44,466 nt of DNA, from the NCBI GenBank assembly GCA_007130525.1, contig SLSJ01000067.1, positions 1-44,466 on the forward strand. Direction: 5' to 3'. This document shows positions 20,165 to 31,705 of the stretch, piece by piece. Below the pieces are notes generated by a model. It made no database searches, was not told the origin of the DNA, and saw only the letters and a program-made list of their open reading frames with translations. Numbering within the stretch: position 1 is the stretch's first letter; every line of letters starts with the position of its first letter. The stretch is from Ectothiorhodospiraceae bacterium. Its GTDB lineage: Bacteria > Pseudomonadota > Gammaproteobacteria > Nitrococcales > Aquisalimonadaceae. Made by a program: the position numbers and the translations under genes.

Positions 20165-20947
20165 TCAGCTCGAGGCCTGCGCCTCGGAGTCTTCCGGCTT
20201 GCCCGACTCGGCGTTCTCGCGCACCTCGACAAACTCGTCCTTTTCGCTGGCGCCGGGCTGCACGGACGATGCGCGCGCGTCGAGAATTGCATCGGCGGCA
20301 CCGCGAAGGTAGAGACGAATGGCGCGAATGGCGTCGTCGTTGCCGGGGATCACGTAATCGACGCCACGCACATGGTTATTGGTGTCCACCACGCCAGCAA
20401 CCGGTATGCCGAGCTTGCGCGCCTCCTGAACCGCGATCTTCTCGTAGCCCACGTCAATCACGAACAGGGCATCGGGCAGACGCTCCATGTCCTTGATCCC
20501 GCCCAGCGAGCGGTTCAGCTTCTCAAGCTCACGGTGCACCATCAGCGCCTCTTTCTTCACCAGTTTGCGCGTGGTGCCGTCCTGCTCCTGGGCTTCGAGG
20601 TCCTTGAGACGGCGGATGGATTGCTTGACCGTGCGGAAATTGGTCAGCATCCCACCCAGCCAGCGGTGGTCAACATAGGGCATGCCGCAGCGGACCGCTT
20701 CTTCACGGACGGCGTCACGGGCGGCGCGCTTGGTGCCCACGAAGAGCACACGGCCACCGTTGGCGACCAGCTTGCCCATGAAGTTCAGGGCGTCCTGGTA
20801 CAGCGGCAGGGTTTTTTCGAGGTTGATGATGTGGATCTTGTTACGCTCGCCGAAGATATAGGGAGCCATCTTCGGGTTCCAGTAACGGGTCTGGTGGCCG
20901 AAATGCACACCGGCCTCCAGCATTTCACGCATGGATACGTTAGCCAT
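20165..20947 (-). CDS. rpsB: 30S ribosomal protein S2
   Basis: S2 is a late-assembling protein of the small ribosomal subunit. The protein beginning [19 protein letters not shown] is a textbook S2 start and gives 260 residues. The open frame runs upstream to 21151, but that extension is the leader and is not S2-like. GGAGAT lies nine bases before this ATG. GTKRAAR and the VDTNNH motif support the family. An acidic C-terminal tail follows. It heads the minus-strand cluster. Confidence 0.97.
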   Translation of the reverse strand: MANVSMREMLEAGVHFGHQTRYWNPKMAPYIFGERNKIHIINLEKTLPLYQDALNFMGKLVANGGRVLFVGTKRAARDAVREEAVRCGMPYVDHRWLGGMLTNFRTVKQSIRRLKDLEAQEQDGTTRKLVKKEALMVHRELEKLNRSLGGIKDMERLPDALFVIDVGYEKIAVQEARKLGIPVAGVVDTNNHVRGVDYVIPGNDDAIRAIRLYLRGAADAILDARASSVQPGASEKDEFVEVRENAESGKPEDSEAQASS

Positions 20948-21115
20948 TTCTATGTCATCTCCAAACGGGTTTGGGCCTCCATGCACCCGCATGCAAAAAC
21001 CCGTTCCACGGGCAACCCAATGCATGTGTCGGTGCATGTGCGGATTTACGCGGCCTCGGGGACGCGCATGTGAGCCGGGCGTCGGCGAACAACGCTCCGG
21101 CATTTGCCTGAAAGG
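20948..21115 (-). promoter_or_regulatory. Structured rpsB leader, probable S2 autoregulatory site
   Basis: The transcript from the predicted promoter has a leader of about 168 bases. It contains a nested hairpin, with an outer ATGCA/TGCAT pairing (20991-20995 with 21021-21025) and an inner CCCGT/ACGGG stem (21000-21004 with 21008-21012). A second stem, CCAAA/TTTGG (20961-20974), lies beside the ribosome binding site. Gammaproteobacterial rpsB-tsf is known to be repressed by S2 binding to its leader. That this leader does the same is inferred from position and folding potential. TGCATGTG also occurs twice in direct repeat at 21021 and 21033. Confidence 0.5.
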
Positions 21116-21122
21116 CGCGCGA

Positions 21123-21151
21123 TTTATACCATACTCGCCTTGCTGCGACAA
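21123..21151 (-). promoter_or_regulatory. Sigma70-type promoter for rpsB and the downstream cluster
   Basis: On the minus strand TTGTCG (21146-21151) and TATAAA (21123-21128) are separated by exactly 17 bases, with TGG directly before the -10, an extended -10 element. The predicted start is near 21115. This is the best vegetative promoter in the window and drives one of its most highly expressed gene sets. Confidence 0.75.
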
Positions 21152-21249
21152 TTTTGCGGCGCACTGTCAGCCGTGTCTGCAGCCCCCCTCCGGATCTCCG
21201 TTTCGGAGCCACCCGTTCAGCAACAGCGACCACGAGGTCTGAGTAGTCC

Positions 21250-22032
21250 ATGGCGGTAACCATAAAGACGCCCGAGGAAATCGAGAAAATGCGGGTGGCC
21301 GGCAGGCTCGCATCCGACGTGCTTCAGATGATCGAGAACTACGTGGAGCCCGGCATTACCACGGAGGAACTGGATCGGATCTGCCACGACTACATCACCG
21401 GCGAACAGCAGGCCATACCGGCGCCGCTGAACTACCGCGGCTTTCCGAAGTCCATCTGCACGTCCGTCAACCACGTGATCTGCCACGGTATTCCCGGACC
21501 GAAGAAGCTGCGCAAGGGAGACCTGCTGAACATCGACATAACGGTGATCAAGGATGGCTACCACGGTGACACCAGTCGCATGTTTCACGTGGGCGGCCCC
21601 ACCATAAAGGGCAAGCGACTTGCCGATGTTGCCCACGCCTGCATGTGGGAAGGCATCAATGTGGTCCGGCCCGGCGCTCGCCTCGGCGACATCGGCCACG
21701 CCATCCAGACCTTGGCCGAGCGTCATGGCTACTCGGTGGTCCGGGAATACTGCGGGCACGGCATCGGGCGGGAATTTCACGAGGATCCCCAGATTCTGCA
21801 CTACGGCAAGCCGGGTACCGGCCTGGAACTGCAGGAAGGCCTGACATTCACCATCGAACCCATGATCAATGCCGGCAAGAAGGAAACGCGGCTGCTTCCG
21901 GACGACTGGACAGTCGTAACACGCGACCACAGTCTGTCCGCGCAGTGGGAGCATACTATCCTGGTCACCGCGGAAGGCTTCGAGGTGCTGACCTTGCGCC
22001 GTGACGAAACCCCCGGCGTCCCCCCGGAGTGA
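21250..22032 (+). CDS. map: Methionine aminopeptidase, type I
   Basis: MetAP removes the initiator methionine from nascent proteins. The 260-residue protein has the five metal ligands of the pita-bread fold: Asp96, Asp107, His170, Glu203 and Glu234. His79, in NHVICHG, is the conserved substrate-contact histidine. It is divergent from rpsB, as in E. coli, and its stop overlaps the glnD start. Confidence 0.97.
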   Translation: MAVTIKTPEEIEKMRVAGRLASDVLQMIENYVEPGITTEELDRICHDYITGEQQAIPAPLNYRGFPKSICTSVNHVICHGIPGPKKLRKGDLLNIDITVIKDGYHGDTSRMFHVGGPTIKGKRLADVAHACMWEGINVVRPGARLGDIGHAIQTLAERHGYSVVREYCGHGIGREFHEDPQILHYGKPGTGLELQEGLTFTIEPMINAGKKETRLLPDDWTVVTRDHSLSAQWEHTILVTAEGFEVLTLRRDETPGVPPE

Positions 22033-24737
22033 TGCCCATGCCCGCGACCCCGGCAGCGAGCGATCAGACCGACACGCTGCTCTTCGACCCGGATGAACTC
22101 GACAGTCGGCTTTCCGCTGGCGAGAACCCACTCCAGGTCTTCCGCGAGGCGCGCGAACACGGCGACGCCATGCTCACGGGACGCTTCCGCGACGGGGCCC
22201 CGGCACGGGAACTCGTGCCATTGCGTGCCTGGCTCATCGATGAGCTGCTGGTCAGAGTCTGGACCCGGGTCATCGGCGATGACCCGGGCCTCGCCCTGGT
22301 CGCCGTTGGCGGATACGGGCGTGGCGAACTGCATCCCGGCTCCGACATCGATCTCATGATCCTCACCGAGAACGCGTGCGACGGAGAACGTGCAGAGAGA
22401 GTGGAGCGTTTCCTGGCGTTCCTGTGGGACATCGGTCTCGAGGTGGGGCACAGCGTACGCACGGTGGATGACTGCGTGAACGAGGCCCGGCAGGATATCA
22501 CCATCGCCACCAACCTGATGGAATCAAGACTGCTCACCGGCCCCGACGCGCTCTATCAGCGCATGTGCGACAGCACCGGACCCGCCGTACTCTGGCCCAG
22601 CCGCCGTTTTTTCGAGGCCAAACTGCAGGAACAGGTGGCACGGCACCTGAAGTACCACGACACCGCCCACAACCTGGAGCCCAATCTCAAGGAAAGCCCC
22701 GGCGGGTTGCGTGATATCCACATGGTGGGCTGGGTGGCCAAGCGGCATTTCGGCGCGGATACGCTGCACGACCTGGTGAACGAGGATTTCCTCACCGAAG
22801 ACGAGTACCAGGACCTGATCGCCGGCCAGAATTTCCTCTGGGACATCCGCTTCGCCCTGCACGTGCTCACCGGGCGCCGGGAAGATCGCCTGCTGTTCGA
22901 TCATCAGGCAACGCTGGCCAAGGAATTCGGTTACGTAGACCAGCCGCATACGCTGGCTGTAGAACAGTTGATGCAACGCTACTTCCGCACGGTAATGGAG
23001 CTGAACCGGCTCAATGAGATGCTGCTGCAGTTGTTCCAGGAAGTCATTCTTTACGCCGACCATCGCGAACCGCCTCAACTCATAAACAAGCGCTTCCAGA
23101 TGCGAAAGGGCTTTATCGAGGTCACGCACGCGAACGTCTTCCGGCGCTACCCGTTCGCGCTGCTCGAGGTGTTTCTCCTCATGCAGCAGCATCCGGAACT
23201 CAAGGGCGTTCGCGCGTCGACCATTCGCCTGATCCGCAATCATCGCAACCTCGTGGACGAGAGTTTCCGGAGCGACCTGCGTTGCCGCAGCCTGTTCATG
23301 GAAATTCTCCGCCAGCCGCGCGGCATCACCCATGAAATGCGCCGCATGCACCGCTACGGCATACTCGGCCGCTACATACCGGCCTTCGGCGCCATCACGG
23401 GCCGTATGCAATACGACCTGTTTCACGTCTACACGGTCGACTCACACACACTGTTCGTGCTTCGCAACCTGCGGCGGCTGTCAATGCCGGAACATGCCGG
23501 TGAACTGCCGTTCTGCAGCACCATCATGCAGCGCCTGCCAAAGCCCGAGCTTTTGTACCTCGCCGCCCTCTTCCACGACATCGCCAAGGGCCGGGGCGGC
23601 GATCATTCCGAACTGGGGGCCGAGGACGCCTACCAGTTCTGCACCGAGCACGGGCTGAGCGGCTATGACGCACGCCTGGTTTCATGGCTGGTGCGCGAGC
23701 ACCTGCTTATGTCCATGACCGCCCAGCGAAAGGACATCTCCGACCCGGAGGTCATCAATGCGTTTGCCGACAAGGTTGGCGATCGGACCCGGCTGGACTA
23801 CCTGTACCTGCTGACCGTGGCGGACATCCGCGGCACCAACCCGGCCATGTGGAACGCGTGGAAGGATTCCCTGCTGCTGGAGCTTTACGCACTTGCAAAC
23901 CGGGCACTGCGCCGCGGCCCGGAACATCCGATGGACGCCGGCGAACTGATCCTGGAGACGCAGCAGCAGGCGCGCCGGCGCCTGAAGGCCCACGGGTTGC
24001 ACCACATGAGCGTGAAGTCCATCTGGCGACACTTCACGGATGACTATTTCCTTCGTTATTCGGCGGCGGAAATTGTCTGGCACACCGCCGCCATTGCACG
24101 AACCGACCCTTCGGATCTGCCCCTTGTGTTGATAGAACCTCACAGCAGCCGCGGCGGTACCGAGATCTTCGTCTATGCGCGCGACCGCGACTACCTGTTC
24201 GCGCTCTCGGCATCGGCTATGGATCAGCTCAACCTCAATATCCAGGACGCGCGCATCATCACCACGGAAGACGGCCACACCCTTGACAGTTACCTGGTGC
24301 TTGAAGACGACGGGCGACCGGTAAGCGACGCGCGTCGGCAGGACGAGATCCACACCCGTCTGCGAAAGACTCTGGCGAGCGAAAGCGTATCGCCCCCGAG
24401 CAGGCGACCGGTGCCGCGGCAGCTACGGCACTTCAACATCGATACGGAAATCAACTTTGTGCAGGACGAAACAAACAACAGGACCGCGGTCGAGCTGATT
24501 ACCAGCGACCGTCCCGGCCTGCTTGCCAGGGTCGGTTTTGCCTTCGCCCGCTGCGGCTTGCGGCTTCAGAACGCGAAGATCGCCACCATCGGCGCGCGCG
24601 CGGAAGACGTGTTTTTCATAACGGACGAGCATAACGCGCCGATCCGGGATCCGGCGCAGTTCAGGCGAATCCGTGAAACCCTGCTGGACCTGCTGGAGGA
24701 GCGTTCCGACCTGGCGGAGCGTGCCAACGGCCTGTAA
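22032..24737 (+). CDS. glnD: Bifunctional PII uridylyltransferase / uridylyl-removing enzyme
   Basis: GlnD senses glutamine, adding UMP to PII proteins when nitrogen is short and removing it when glutamine is plentiful. The nucleotidyltransferase motif GGYGRGELHPGSDID lies near residue 95. The HD-type uridylyl-removing site FHDIAKGRGGDHSE includes His515 and Asp516. Two C-terminal ACT domains (about 710-760 and 817-875) bind glutamine. I use the ATG at 22032, which overlaps the map stop as TGATG; GTG 22029 is also possible. The order map-glnD is conserved. Confidence 0.97.
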   Translation: MPMPATPAASDQTDTLLFDPDELDSRLSAGENPLQVFREAREHGDAMLTGRFRDGAPARELVPLRAWLIDELLVRVWTRVIGDDPGLALVAVGGYGRGELHPGSDIDLMILTENACDGERAERVERFLAFLWDIGLEVGHSVRTVDDCVNEARQDITIATNLMESRLLTGPDALYQRMCDSTGPAVLWPSRRFFEAKLQEQVARHLKYHDTAHNLEPNLKESPGGLRDIHMVGWVAKRHFGADTLHDLVNEDFLTEDEYQDLIAGQNFLWDIRFALHVLTGRREDRLLFDHQATLAKEFGYVDQPHTLAVEQLMQRYFRTVMELNRLNEMLLQLFQEVILYADHREPPQLINKRFQMRKGFIEVTHANVFRRYPFALLEVFLLMQQHPELKGVRASTIRLIRNHRNLVDESFRSDLRCRSLFMEILRQPRGITHEMRRMHRYGILGRYIPAFGAITGRMQYDLFHVYTVDSHTLFVLRNLRRLSMPEHAGELPFCSTIMQRLPKPELLYLAALFHDIAKGRGGDHSELGAEDAYQFCTEHGLSGYDARLVSWLVREHLLMSMTAQRKDISDPEVINAFADKVGDRTRLDYLYLLTVADIRGTNPAMWNAWKDSLLLELYALANRALRRGPEHPMDAGELILETQQQARRRLKAHGLHHMSVKSIWRHFTDDYFLRYSAAEIVWHTAAIARTDPSDLPLVLIEPHSSRGGTEIFVYARDRDYLFALSASAMDQLNLNIQDARIITTEDGHTLDSYLVLEDDGRPVSDARRQDEIHTRLRKTLASESVSPPSRRPVPRQLRHFNIDTEINFVQDETNNRTAVELITSDRPGLLARVGFAFARCGLRLQNAKIATIGARAEDVFFITDEHNAPIRDPAQFRRIRETLLDLLEERSDLAERANGL

Positions 24738-24834
24738 CCCAGCGAACGATCCGGAAATCACGGCACGCGTCATTGGACCCTGCGGACAGACAGCGCTGTC
24801 GCCGCAGGCGCACCATTTCCTCATGCCGGCCCGG

Positions 24835-24840
24835 TATAAT
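24835..24840 (+). promoter_or_regulatory. Possible -10 element upstream of dapC
   Basis: A perfect TATAAT lies 30 bases before the dapC ATG, within the 133-base glnD-dapC gap. A transcript starting near 24847 would have a short leader. No good -35 is visible 16-18 bases upstream, so this is tentative. Confidence 0.4.
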
Positions 24841-24870
24841 GTCGCGCTTCACCCGGCGGACACCGTGACC

Positions 24871-26067
24871 ATGAACCCCGATCTGGAGCGCCTGCAGCCC
24901 TACCCGTTCGAGCGCCTGCATTCCCTGCTTGAGGGATGCTCACCGCCCGCTGATCGCAGCCCGATCAATCTGGGTATCGGCGAGCCGCGCCATCCGACAC
25001 CCCAGGTGATCCTCGACGCCCTGATCAGTCACGCCCACGGCCTCGGCACCTATCCGGCTACCCGCGGACTGCCGGAACTGCGAGGTGCAATCTGCGACTG
25101 GATCGAACGCCGTTTCCGCGTGCCCCGGGACTGGATTGATCCCGATCGCCATGTGATCCCCGTGGCCGGCACCCGCGAAGCCCTGTTCGCGATTGCGCAG
25201 GCAACGGTGGACCGCACACGCGAGCCGCTGGTGTGCATGCCGAACCCGTTCTATCAGATCTACGAGGGCGCGGCTCTGCTGGCCGGCGCCGAACCCCGGT
25301 TCCTCAATTGCACCCGCGAGACCGGGTACCTGCCCGATCCCGGCAGCGTGCCTGCCGCCGACTGGACACGCTGCCAGCTCCTCTATATCTGTTCGCCGGG
25401 CAATCCATCCGGCGCCGTCATGCCTCCCGACCTCCTGCGGCATCTGCTTGCGCTGGCCGATGAGCACGACTTCATCATCGCGGCCGATGAGTGCTATTCG
25501 GAACTATACCCGGACGAGAACGCGCCGCCGAAAGGCCTGCTGGAGATCTGCGCCGAGACCGGACGCGATGATTTTCGCCGTTGCCTCGTATTCCACAGCC
25601 TGTCCAAGCGCTCCAATGCACCGGGCCTGCGCTCGGGTTTCGTGGCCGGTGATGCCGGCATCATCCGGCGCTTCCTGCGCTATCGCACCTACCAGGGCTG
25701 TGCATTGCCCGAGCAGGTACAGGCAGCAAGCATCGCAGCCTGGAAGGATGAAACGCACGTGCGGGAGAATCGGCGGCTGTACCGGGAGAAGTTCGATCGG
25801 GTGCTGGACATTCTCGGCGACAGCCTTGATGTGCAACGGCCCCAGGCGGGTTTCTACCTGTGGCCGCGCACCCCGGGGTCGGATCAGGAGTTCGCGCGGG
25901 CGTTGTATGATCGCGAAAACGTCCGCGCACTGCCGGGAAGTTACCTGTCCCGTGAGGCCGGCGGCATCAACCCCGGCACAGGTCACCTGCGTATGGCGCT
26001 GGTAGCGGGGCTGGACGAATGCACGGATGCCGCCAGTCGCATCCGCCGGCTGCTGGAATATTACTGA
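24871..26067 (+). CDS. dapC: N-succinyl-L,L-diaminopimelate aminotransferase
   Basis: A 398-residue class I/II PLP aminotransferase. It has [12 protein letters not shown], the [10 protein letters not shown] segment and [15 protein letters not shown] with the PLP lysine at Lys246. DapC makes N-succinyl-LL-diaminopimelate in the succinylase branch of lysine and peptidoglycan precursor synthesis, and the next genes are dapD and dapE. The same map-glnD-dapC order occurs in Pseudomonas. The ATG at 24871 gives [16 protein letters not shown], the family start. The open frame extends upstream to 24673, overlapping glnD, but that part is not family-like. Confidence 0.94.
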   Translation: MNPDLERLQPYPFERLHSLLEGCSPPADRSPINLGIGEPRHPTPQVILDALISHAHGLGTYPATRGLPELRGAICDWIERRFRVPRDWIDPDRHVIPVAGTREALFAIAQATVDRTREPLVCMPNPFYQIYEGAALLAGAEPRFLNCTRETGYLPDPGSVPAADWTRCQLLYICSPGNPSGAVMPPDLLRHLLALADEHDFIIAADECYSELYPDENAPPKGLLEICAETGRDDFRRCLVFHSLSKRSNAPGLRSGFVAGDAGIIRRFLRYRTYQGCALPEQVQAASIAAWKDETHVRENRRLYREKFDRVLDILGDSLDVQRPQAGFYLWPRTPGSDQEFARALYDRENVRALPGSYLSREAGGINPGTGHLRMALVAGLDECTDAASRIRRLLEYY

Positions 26068-26095
26068 GGCGCCGCACCGATCATCGCGTTCATGG

Positions 26096-26103
26096 AAAGG
26101 AGG
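26096..26103 (+). promoter_or_regulatory. Strong Shine-Dalgarno of dapD
   Basis: AAAGGAGG ends five bases before the ATG at 26109 and settles the start, although the open frame continues upstream to 26019. Confidence 0.75.
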
Positions 26104-26108
26104 AACAA

Positions 26109-26927
26109 ATGCAGGAAATTCGGAGAGTTATTGAGCAAGCTTTTGAAAAACGTGCGGAAATAACGCCGCATACGGCTGCCCCGGAGATTCGTGACGCCGT
26201 TGAACAGGCCATGCGGTTGCTCGACAGCGGACAGGCGCGCGTGGCGGAGAAGACATCCGGCGAATGGGTGGTTAACCAGTGGCTGAAAATGGCCGTGCTG
26301 CTGTCCTTTCGCCTGCACGACAACCAGGTCATGCGCACCGGAGCGATCAACTACTACGACAAGGTGCCGCTCAAGTACACCGACTACAACAGCACGCAGT
26401 TTCGCGAAGGCGGCGTGCGGGTGGTGCCGCCGGCCACCGCGCGCCGCGGCTCCTACATTGCACCCGGCGCCGTACTCATGCCTTCTTATGTAAATATCGG
26501 CGCCTATGTGGATTCCGGCACCATGGTGGATACATGGGCCACCGTCGGGTCCTGCGCCCAGATCGGCAAGAACGTGCACCTGTCGGGCGGTGTTGGCATC
26601 GGCGGCGTGCTGGAGCCGCTGCAGGCGGGACCGGTGATCATCGAGGACAACTGCTTCATCGGCGCCCGATCCGAGGTGGTGGAAGGCGTGATCGTGGAAG
26701 AGGGAGCGGTGATATCCATGGGCGTATACATCGGCCAGAGCACCAAGATCTACAACCGCGAAACCGGCGAGGTGACGTATGGTCGGGTGCCCAGGGGAGC
26801 CGTGGTAGTACCGGGTAACCTGCCATCCAAAGATGGAAAGTACAGCCTTTACTGCGCCGTGATCATCAAGCAGGTCGATGAGAAGACCCGCAGCAAGGTC
26901 GGCATCAACGAACTGCTTCGGCCGTGA
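26109..26927 (+). CDS. dapD: Tetrahydrodipicolinate N-succinyltransferase
   Basis: DapD transfers succinyl from succinyl-CoA to tetrahydrodipicolinate. The 272-residue length is nearly the same as E. coli (274). An N-terminal helical domain is followed by hexapeptide beta-helix repeats with [36 protein letters not shown] and the [14 protein letters not shown] region. It lies between dapC and dapE and is preceded by a strong ribosome binding site. Confidence 0.97.
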   Translation: MQEIRRVIEQAFEKRAEITPHTAAPEIRDAVEQAMRLLDSGQARVAEKTSGEWVVNQWLKMAVLLSFRLHDNQVMRTGAINYYDKVPLKYTDYNSTQFREGGVRVVPPATARRGSYIAPGAVLMPSYVNIGAYVDSGTMVDTWATVGSCAQIGKNVHLSGGVGIGGVLEPLQAGPVIIEDNCFIGARSEVVEGVIVEEGAVISMGVYIGQSTKIYNRETGEVTYGRVPRGAVVVPGNLPSKDGKYSLYCAVIIKQVDEKTRSKVGINELLRP

Positions 26928-26994
26928 CGCCCGCCGAAAGCTTCACGTTCCGCCGATTCCCGGTCAGGCACCGAATCCTACGGGAGTATCTCTC

Positions 26995-28486
<1,492 letters not shown>

Positions 28487-28634
28487 CCGGCGGCGGGTGC
28501 GCCGACGGCGGCGCAGATCACATGCCGCCCCGGGTCCGCGGACCCGGTCTCGCACCATCCGCTGCGCGTGAAACCGGTCAGCGGGTCCATGCAGCAACAC
28601 TGCAGGGGCTAACCGAGCACATTGCGCCCACGCG
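28487..28634. terminator. Convergent intergenic region with two GC-rich hairpins
   Basis: dapE and the minus-strand lipoprotein gene converge on this 148-base gap. It holds a stem of GCGCCG against CGGCGC at 28499-28514, and a perfect 18-base palindrome, CCGGGTCC-GC-GGACCCGG, at 28530-28547. The symmetry could stop transcription from both sides, but neither hairpin is followed by a T-run. The terminator role is inferred from position. Confidence 0.4.
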
Positions 28635-29528
28635 TCATCCGCCCTCCTCCCTGGCGAGCTCGGTCATTGATCCACGCATCGCCCTTTCCAGCACGTCCGC
28701 ATCGAGATCCGTGTCCCGTCGAAGCTGCTCCCAGGCACAGCGTTCCCGCTCACTGATGGCCAATTCCAGTTCATGCCGCTCCCCGGTGTCGGTATCCACC
28801 AGAGCCAGCGTTGGCTTAGGACCGTTCTCTTCAAACCAGCGGGGGGAAAGCAGAACCCGGTTGATGAGGGCGTCCAGCGTCTCGGGCAGGACACCCGCCA
28901 CCGGCTCTCCGAGCTCGTAACGACCACGGAACACCAGCTCACCGTCAGGATTCCAGCCCTCGGCATCACCGTGCGGCCGGCCCTCGCGCCAGCCGATCCT
29001 GAACCCGGGACTTCCGGTCGCGTAATATGCCTGCCAGTCGCCGTGCAGGCTCTGTTGCCGCAGTTCCACCACCGAGCGCGGACGCTCGGGACCCCACCAC
29101 AGGCGCTCGACACCTACTGTTCCGTCGGTGACATGATCTCTCAGCAGGATATCCCCCGCCAGATACTGGAGAGGCCCGATGTCAGTACCGTCACGGTATC
29201 GGGTACGCACACGCACCGGTACGCGGGCATCGGTGGGGAAGCGGAGTTCCAGCATACCGGTGAATGCTTCGTATTCGGCCGACATCAGCCTTTCCGGCAA
29301 CCCCGGGTCGGCCAGCAGTTCCTGTTCCGGCAGTTCCCATGCCAGGGAGCCGCCCACCTCCGGTTCCAGCAGAATCTCCACCTTGTCCGGTTCCGGGGGT
29401 TCCGGAGACGGCTCGGCGGAGTTGCCGTCCGGGTCACCACAGCCGGCGAGCAACAGCACCGCGAGAAAGAGCAGCCGGTGGCCGCAGCGGCCCGCATGGC
29501 GACCCCTCATGAACCTGAAACCCGACAT
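28635..29528 (-). CDS. Lipoprotein with MORN-like strand repeats, unknown function
   Basis: I do not recognise this gene. The 297-residue product starts with a lipoprotein signal peptide ending in the lipobox LLAGC, with the lipidated Cys30. An acidic, proline-rich stretch follows (about 31-50). The middle (about 165-215) has GWREGRPHGDAEGW and FRGRYELGEPVAG, the pattern of MORN/YwqK-type beta-hairpin repeats. The C-terminal 60 residues are charged and helical. The ATG at 29526-29528 overlaps the tmcA stop (TGATG), so it is translationally coupled to tmcA. The reading frame continues upstream to 29855 inside tmcA, which is an artefact. Confidence 0.75.
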   Translation of the reverse strand: MSGFRFMRGRHAGRCGHRLLFLAVLLLAGCGDPDGNSAEPSPEPPEPDKVEILLEPEVGGSLAWELPEQELLADPGLPERLMSAEYEAFTGMLELRFPTDARVPVRVRTRYRDGTDIGPLQYLAGDILLRDHVTDGTVGVERLWWGPERPRSVVELRQQSLHGDWQAYYATGSPGFRIGWREGRPHGDAEGWNPDGELVFRGRYELGEPVAGVLPETLDALINRVLLSPRWFEENGPKPTLALVDTDTGERHELELAISERERCAWEQLRRDTDLDADVLERAMRGSMTELAREEGG

Positions 29529-31705
29529 CAATCGCAACTCCCGGTATTGTTCTGGTCGCTGCGGAATGCGCTGTCCTCGAGCACGGCCGCCGGCGCACCC
29601 TGCCGCAGCAGGCGGACGAAGGCCTGGCGCAGCGACCGTATGATCGCGGCACGCCCCGCCAGCCCCCGCGTTCGCGCGACTTCGTGCCATGGCCGCCCCT
29701 GCAGCACCCGCTGAACAAGCAGTTCGGACTCCTCGTCGGGAAGCCCCCCGTTTCCCGTTCCGCCACTCAATCCCCAGAGCGCCACGGGGCGCAGGGCATG
29801 CAGGCAAACCGCATACTCGCGCCGTCCGAGGGCAAATGCCGCCACCTCCAGCCATTTGTCCGTAGTCGGCGGTGATGGCTGCCGTTCGGCAAGCAGCGCG
29901 CGCGCGACGGCCACGTCCAGCTTCGCCAGCGGTTCGAGCAGTTGCACGGGGAAACTCTCGGCGTGGCGCATGAGTGCCTCTTTCACGACCGCGTCTGCGA
30001 CCGTATCCAGGGGCCGGATCATGAGCACCGACTGGGTTCCGCTGGCCGAGTCACGCCTGCTGCCGACCCGAACGCTGTGCAGCCCGCATGCGCGCCAGAA
30101 GGCCAGCAGCGCTGGGGTCGCACCAAAGCTGGTTCCGATCACGGACATACCGTCCGCCGCGGCCCCGGTGACCGCGTGATCGATCAATGCGCGACCAATA
30201 CCGCGACGGCGCAGTTGCGGATGCACGGCGATCCGCATGACCCGGGCACAGCGCAACAAGGGCGCGGTACGGACGCCGACATGGGCGGCCAGAGACTGAG
30301 GCAACAGGTGGCCGTGCGGGCGCCGCCGCCCCGTCCAGATGGCATCCGCGCTCCGTGGCCCGAACCCGCCCTCGTCCGCCACCAGTGCCGCACCCACAAC
30401 CGCGTCATCGATCATGGCGGCATGAACGGCCAGCCGGGGACCTTCCAGCAGGTTGCGAAGGTCCAGGGGACGGGTCCGGTAATGGGCCTGGACAAGCAAA
30501 CCGAAGAGCTGCCGCAGCCAGTCCTCCCGGTCCAGCAGCGCATCCTGGCCAATGCGGTGAACCACGGGCCGGGGCGTGATCGCCGACGGCTCCGCCACGA
30601 TCGCCGGTTCCGCGTCCAGCAACAGCGCTTGAAAGGTGAAGCGCTCCACCGGGTCGTTCTCCGCCCAGCGGATTGGCGTCGTGAGGTGCAGCGCCCGCCA
30701 CCCGGGAGTCAGGGTATCGAGGTGTTCACGGAAGCGCAGACTGAAGCCGCGGCCGGTTCCTTCGTAACCGTGAACCGTCGACGAGAAGACCACCCGTTTA
30801 TAGGATCGCAGCAGCTCCGCCAGCATGGGCACCGGAATACCGGCCGCCTCGTCCACCAGCAACAGACCGGCCCGGGGCTGCTCCTCGAGCAGACGCCGGG
30901 GCGGGACATATCGCAGCTGCGCGGACGTCCCCGCATGTCGGACCACCGCTTCCACTGCCCGCTCGTCCGGGGCCGTCAGCACTACCTCAAGGGAGCGCCG
31001 TTGGGTCAGACGTGCGACTGCCAGCCCCAGTGCGGCGGACTTGCCCCGGCCGCGATCGGCGGTCAGCACCAGTGGTCGCCGTCGATGCCCCGTCACAACG
31101 CGGACAACGGCCTCCACCGCTTCCGCCTGGTCGGCCGTCAGACAGTCATCCGGAAGCGGAGCTCGCGCCGCCGCCGGTCGTCCCGGGTTGATGGCGGGCA
31201 AGGCAGTCCCCTGCTCGACAACAACCGCATCCGGGTCCGTATCCAGCACACCGGTCAGGCGCCGGATGAACCGTCCCGAGAGTTCCGACGGATCCGTCCC
31301 GTCGACGCTGATACGACACCGCTGTGGGTCCACGTACGCGGGCCAGGCCATCAATGGCGGCGTCACCAGTACCACCAGGCCGCCGGCACATACCGTCCCG
31401 GCGCCGGCGCCGAAGGCATCGGCATCGAAACCCGACCAGGCATCCATGACCAGCAGCTCGGACTCCGTCCCCAGCAACCGCAGCACCTCCTCCCCCCGCA
31501 TGGGCGTTATGCCGTTCGGTGCATCGCTGCCGACCCAGAACACGGATTCCGCGGGTCTGTCCCGCGTGATGGCAGCGGCCGCGGCAAGCCCCCAGCCACG
31601 CTCTCCGGCGAGCACCAGCAGCCGCCGATGGGACGAGCGATCGGCGATCAGCGAGAGTTGTGCAGCGAACCCGGCTATGAGCCGTGGCTCGGTGGACTCA
31701 GTCAC
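29528..31705 (-). CDS. tmcA: tRNA(Met) cytidine acetyltransferase
   Basis: TmcA acetylates the wobble cytidine of elongator tRNA-Met using acetyl-CoA and ATP. The protein has an N-terminal region, an RNA-helicase-like ATPase with Walker A TADRGRGKS (215-223) and Walker B LLLVDEAAG (281-289), STVHGYEGTGRGF, and a GNAT domain with IAVHPQLRRRGIGRAL. I chose the GTG at 31703-31705, giving 725 residues (E. coli has 671). It overlaps the upstream cysteine-cluster gene by eight bases. The open frame extends to 31897 but that part reads through the neighbouring gene. Confidence 0.93.
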   Translation of the reverse strand: MTESTEPRLIAGFAAQLSLIADRSSHRRLLVLAGERGWGLAAAAAITRDRPAESVFWVGSDAPNGITPMRGEEVLRLLGTESELLVMDAWSGFDADAFGAGAGTVCAGGLVVLVTPPLMAWPAYVDPQRCRISVDGTDPSELSGRFIRRLTGVLDTDPDAVVVEQGTALPAINPGRPAAARAPLPDDCLTADQAEAVEAVVRVVTGHRRRPLVLTADRGRGKSAALGLAVARLTQRRSLEVVLTAPDERAVEAVVRHAGTSAQLRYVPPRRLLEEQPRAGLLLVDEAAGIPVPMLAELLRSYKRVVFSSTVHGYEGTGRGFSLRFREHLDTLTPGWRALHLTTPIRWAENDPVERFTFQALLLDAEPAIVAEPSAITPRPVVHRIGQDALLDREDWLRQLFGLLVQAHYRTRPLDLRNLLEGPRLAVHAAMIDDAVVGAALVADEGGFGPRSADAIWTGRRRPHGHLLPQSLAAHVGVRTAPLLRCARVMRIAVHPQLRRRGIGRALIDHAVTGAAADGMSVIGTSFGATPALLAFWRACGLHSVRVGSRRDSASGTQSVLMIRPLDTVADAVVKEALMRHAESFPVQLLEPLAKLDVAVARALLAERQPSPPTTDKWLEVAAFALGRREYAVCLHALRPVALWGLSGGTGNGGLPDEESELLVQRVLQGRPWHEVARTRGLAGRAAIIRSLRQAFVRLLRQGAPAAVLEDSAFRSDQNNTGSCD

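Noticed and set aside
21123-21249. Plus-strand promoter for map in the divergent region
   Set aside because: No -35/-10 pair with acceptable spacing is visible on the plus strand, although a promoter for map is expected somewhere here.
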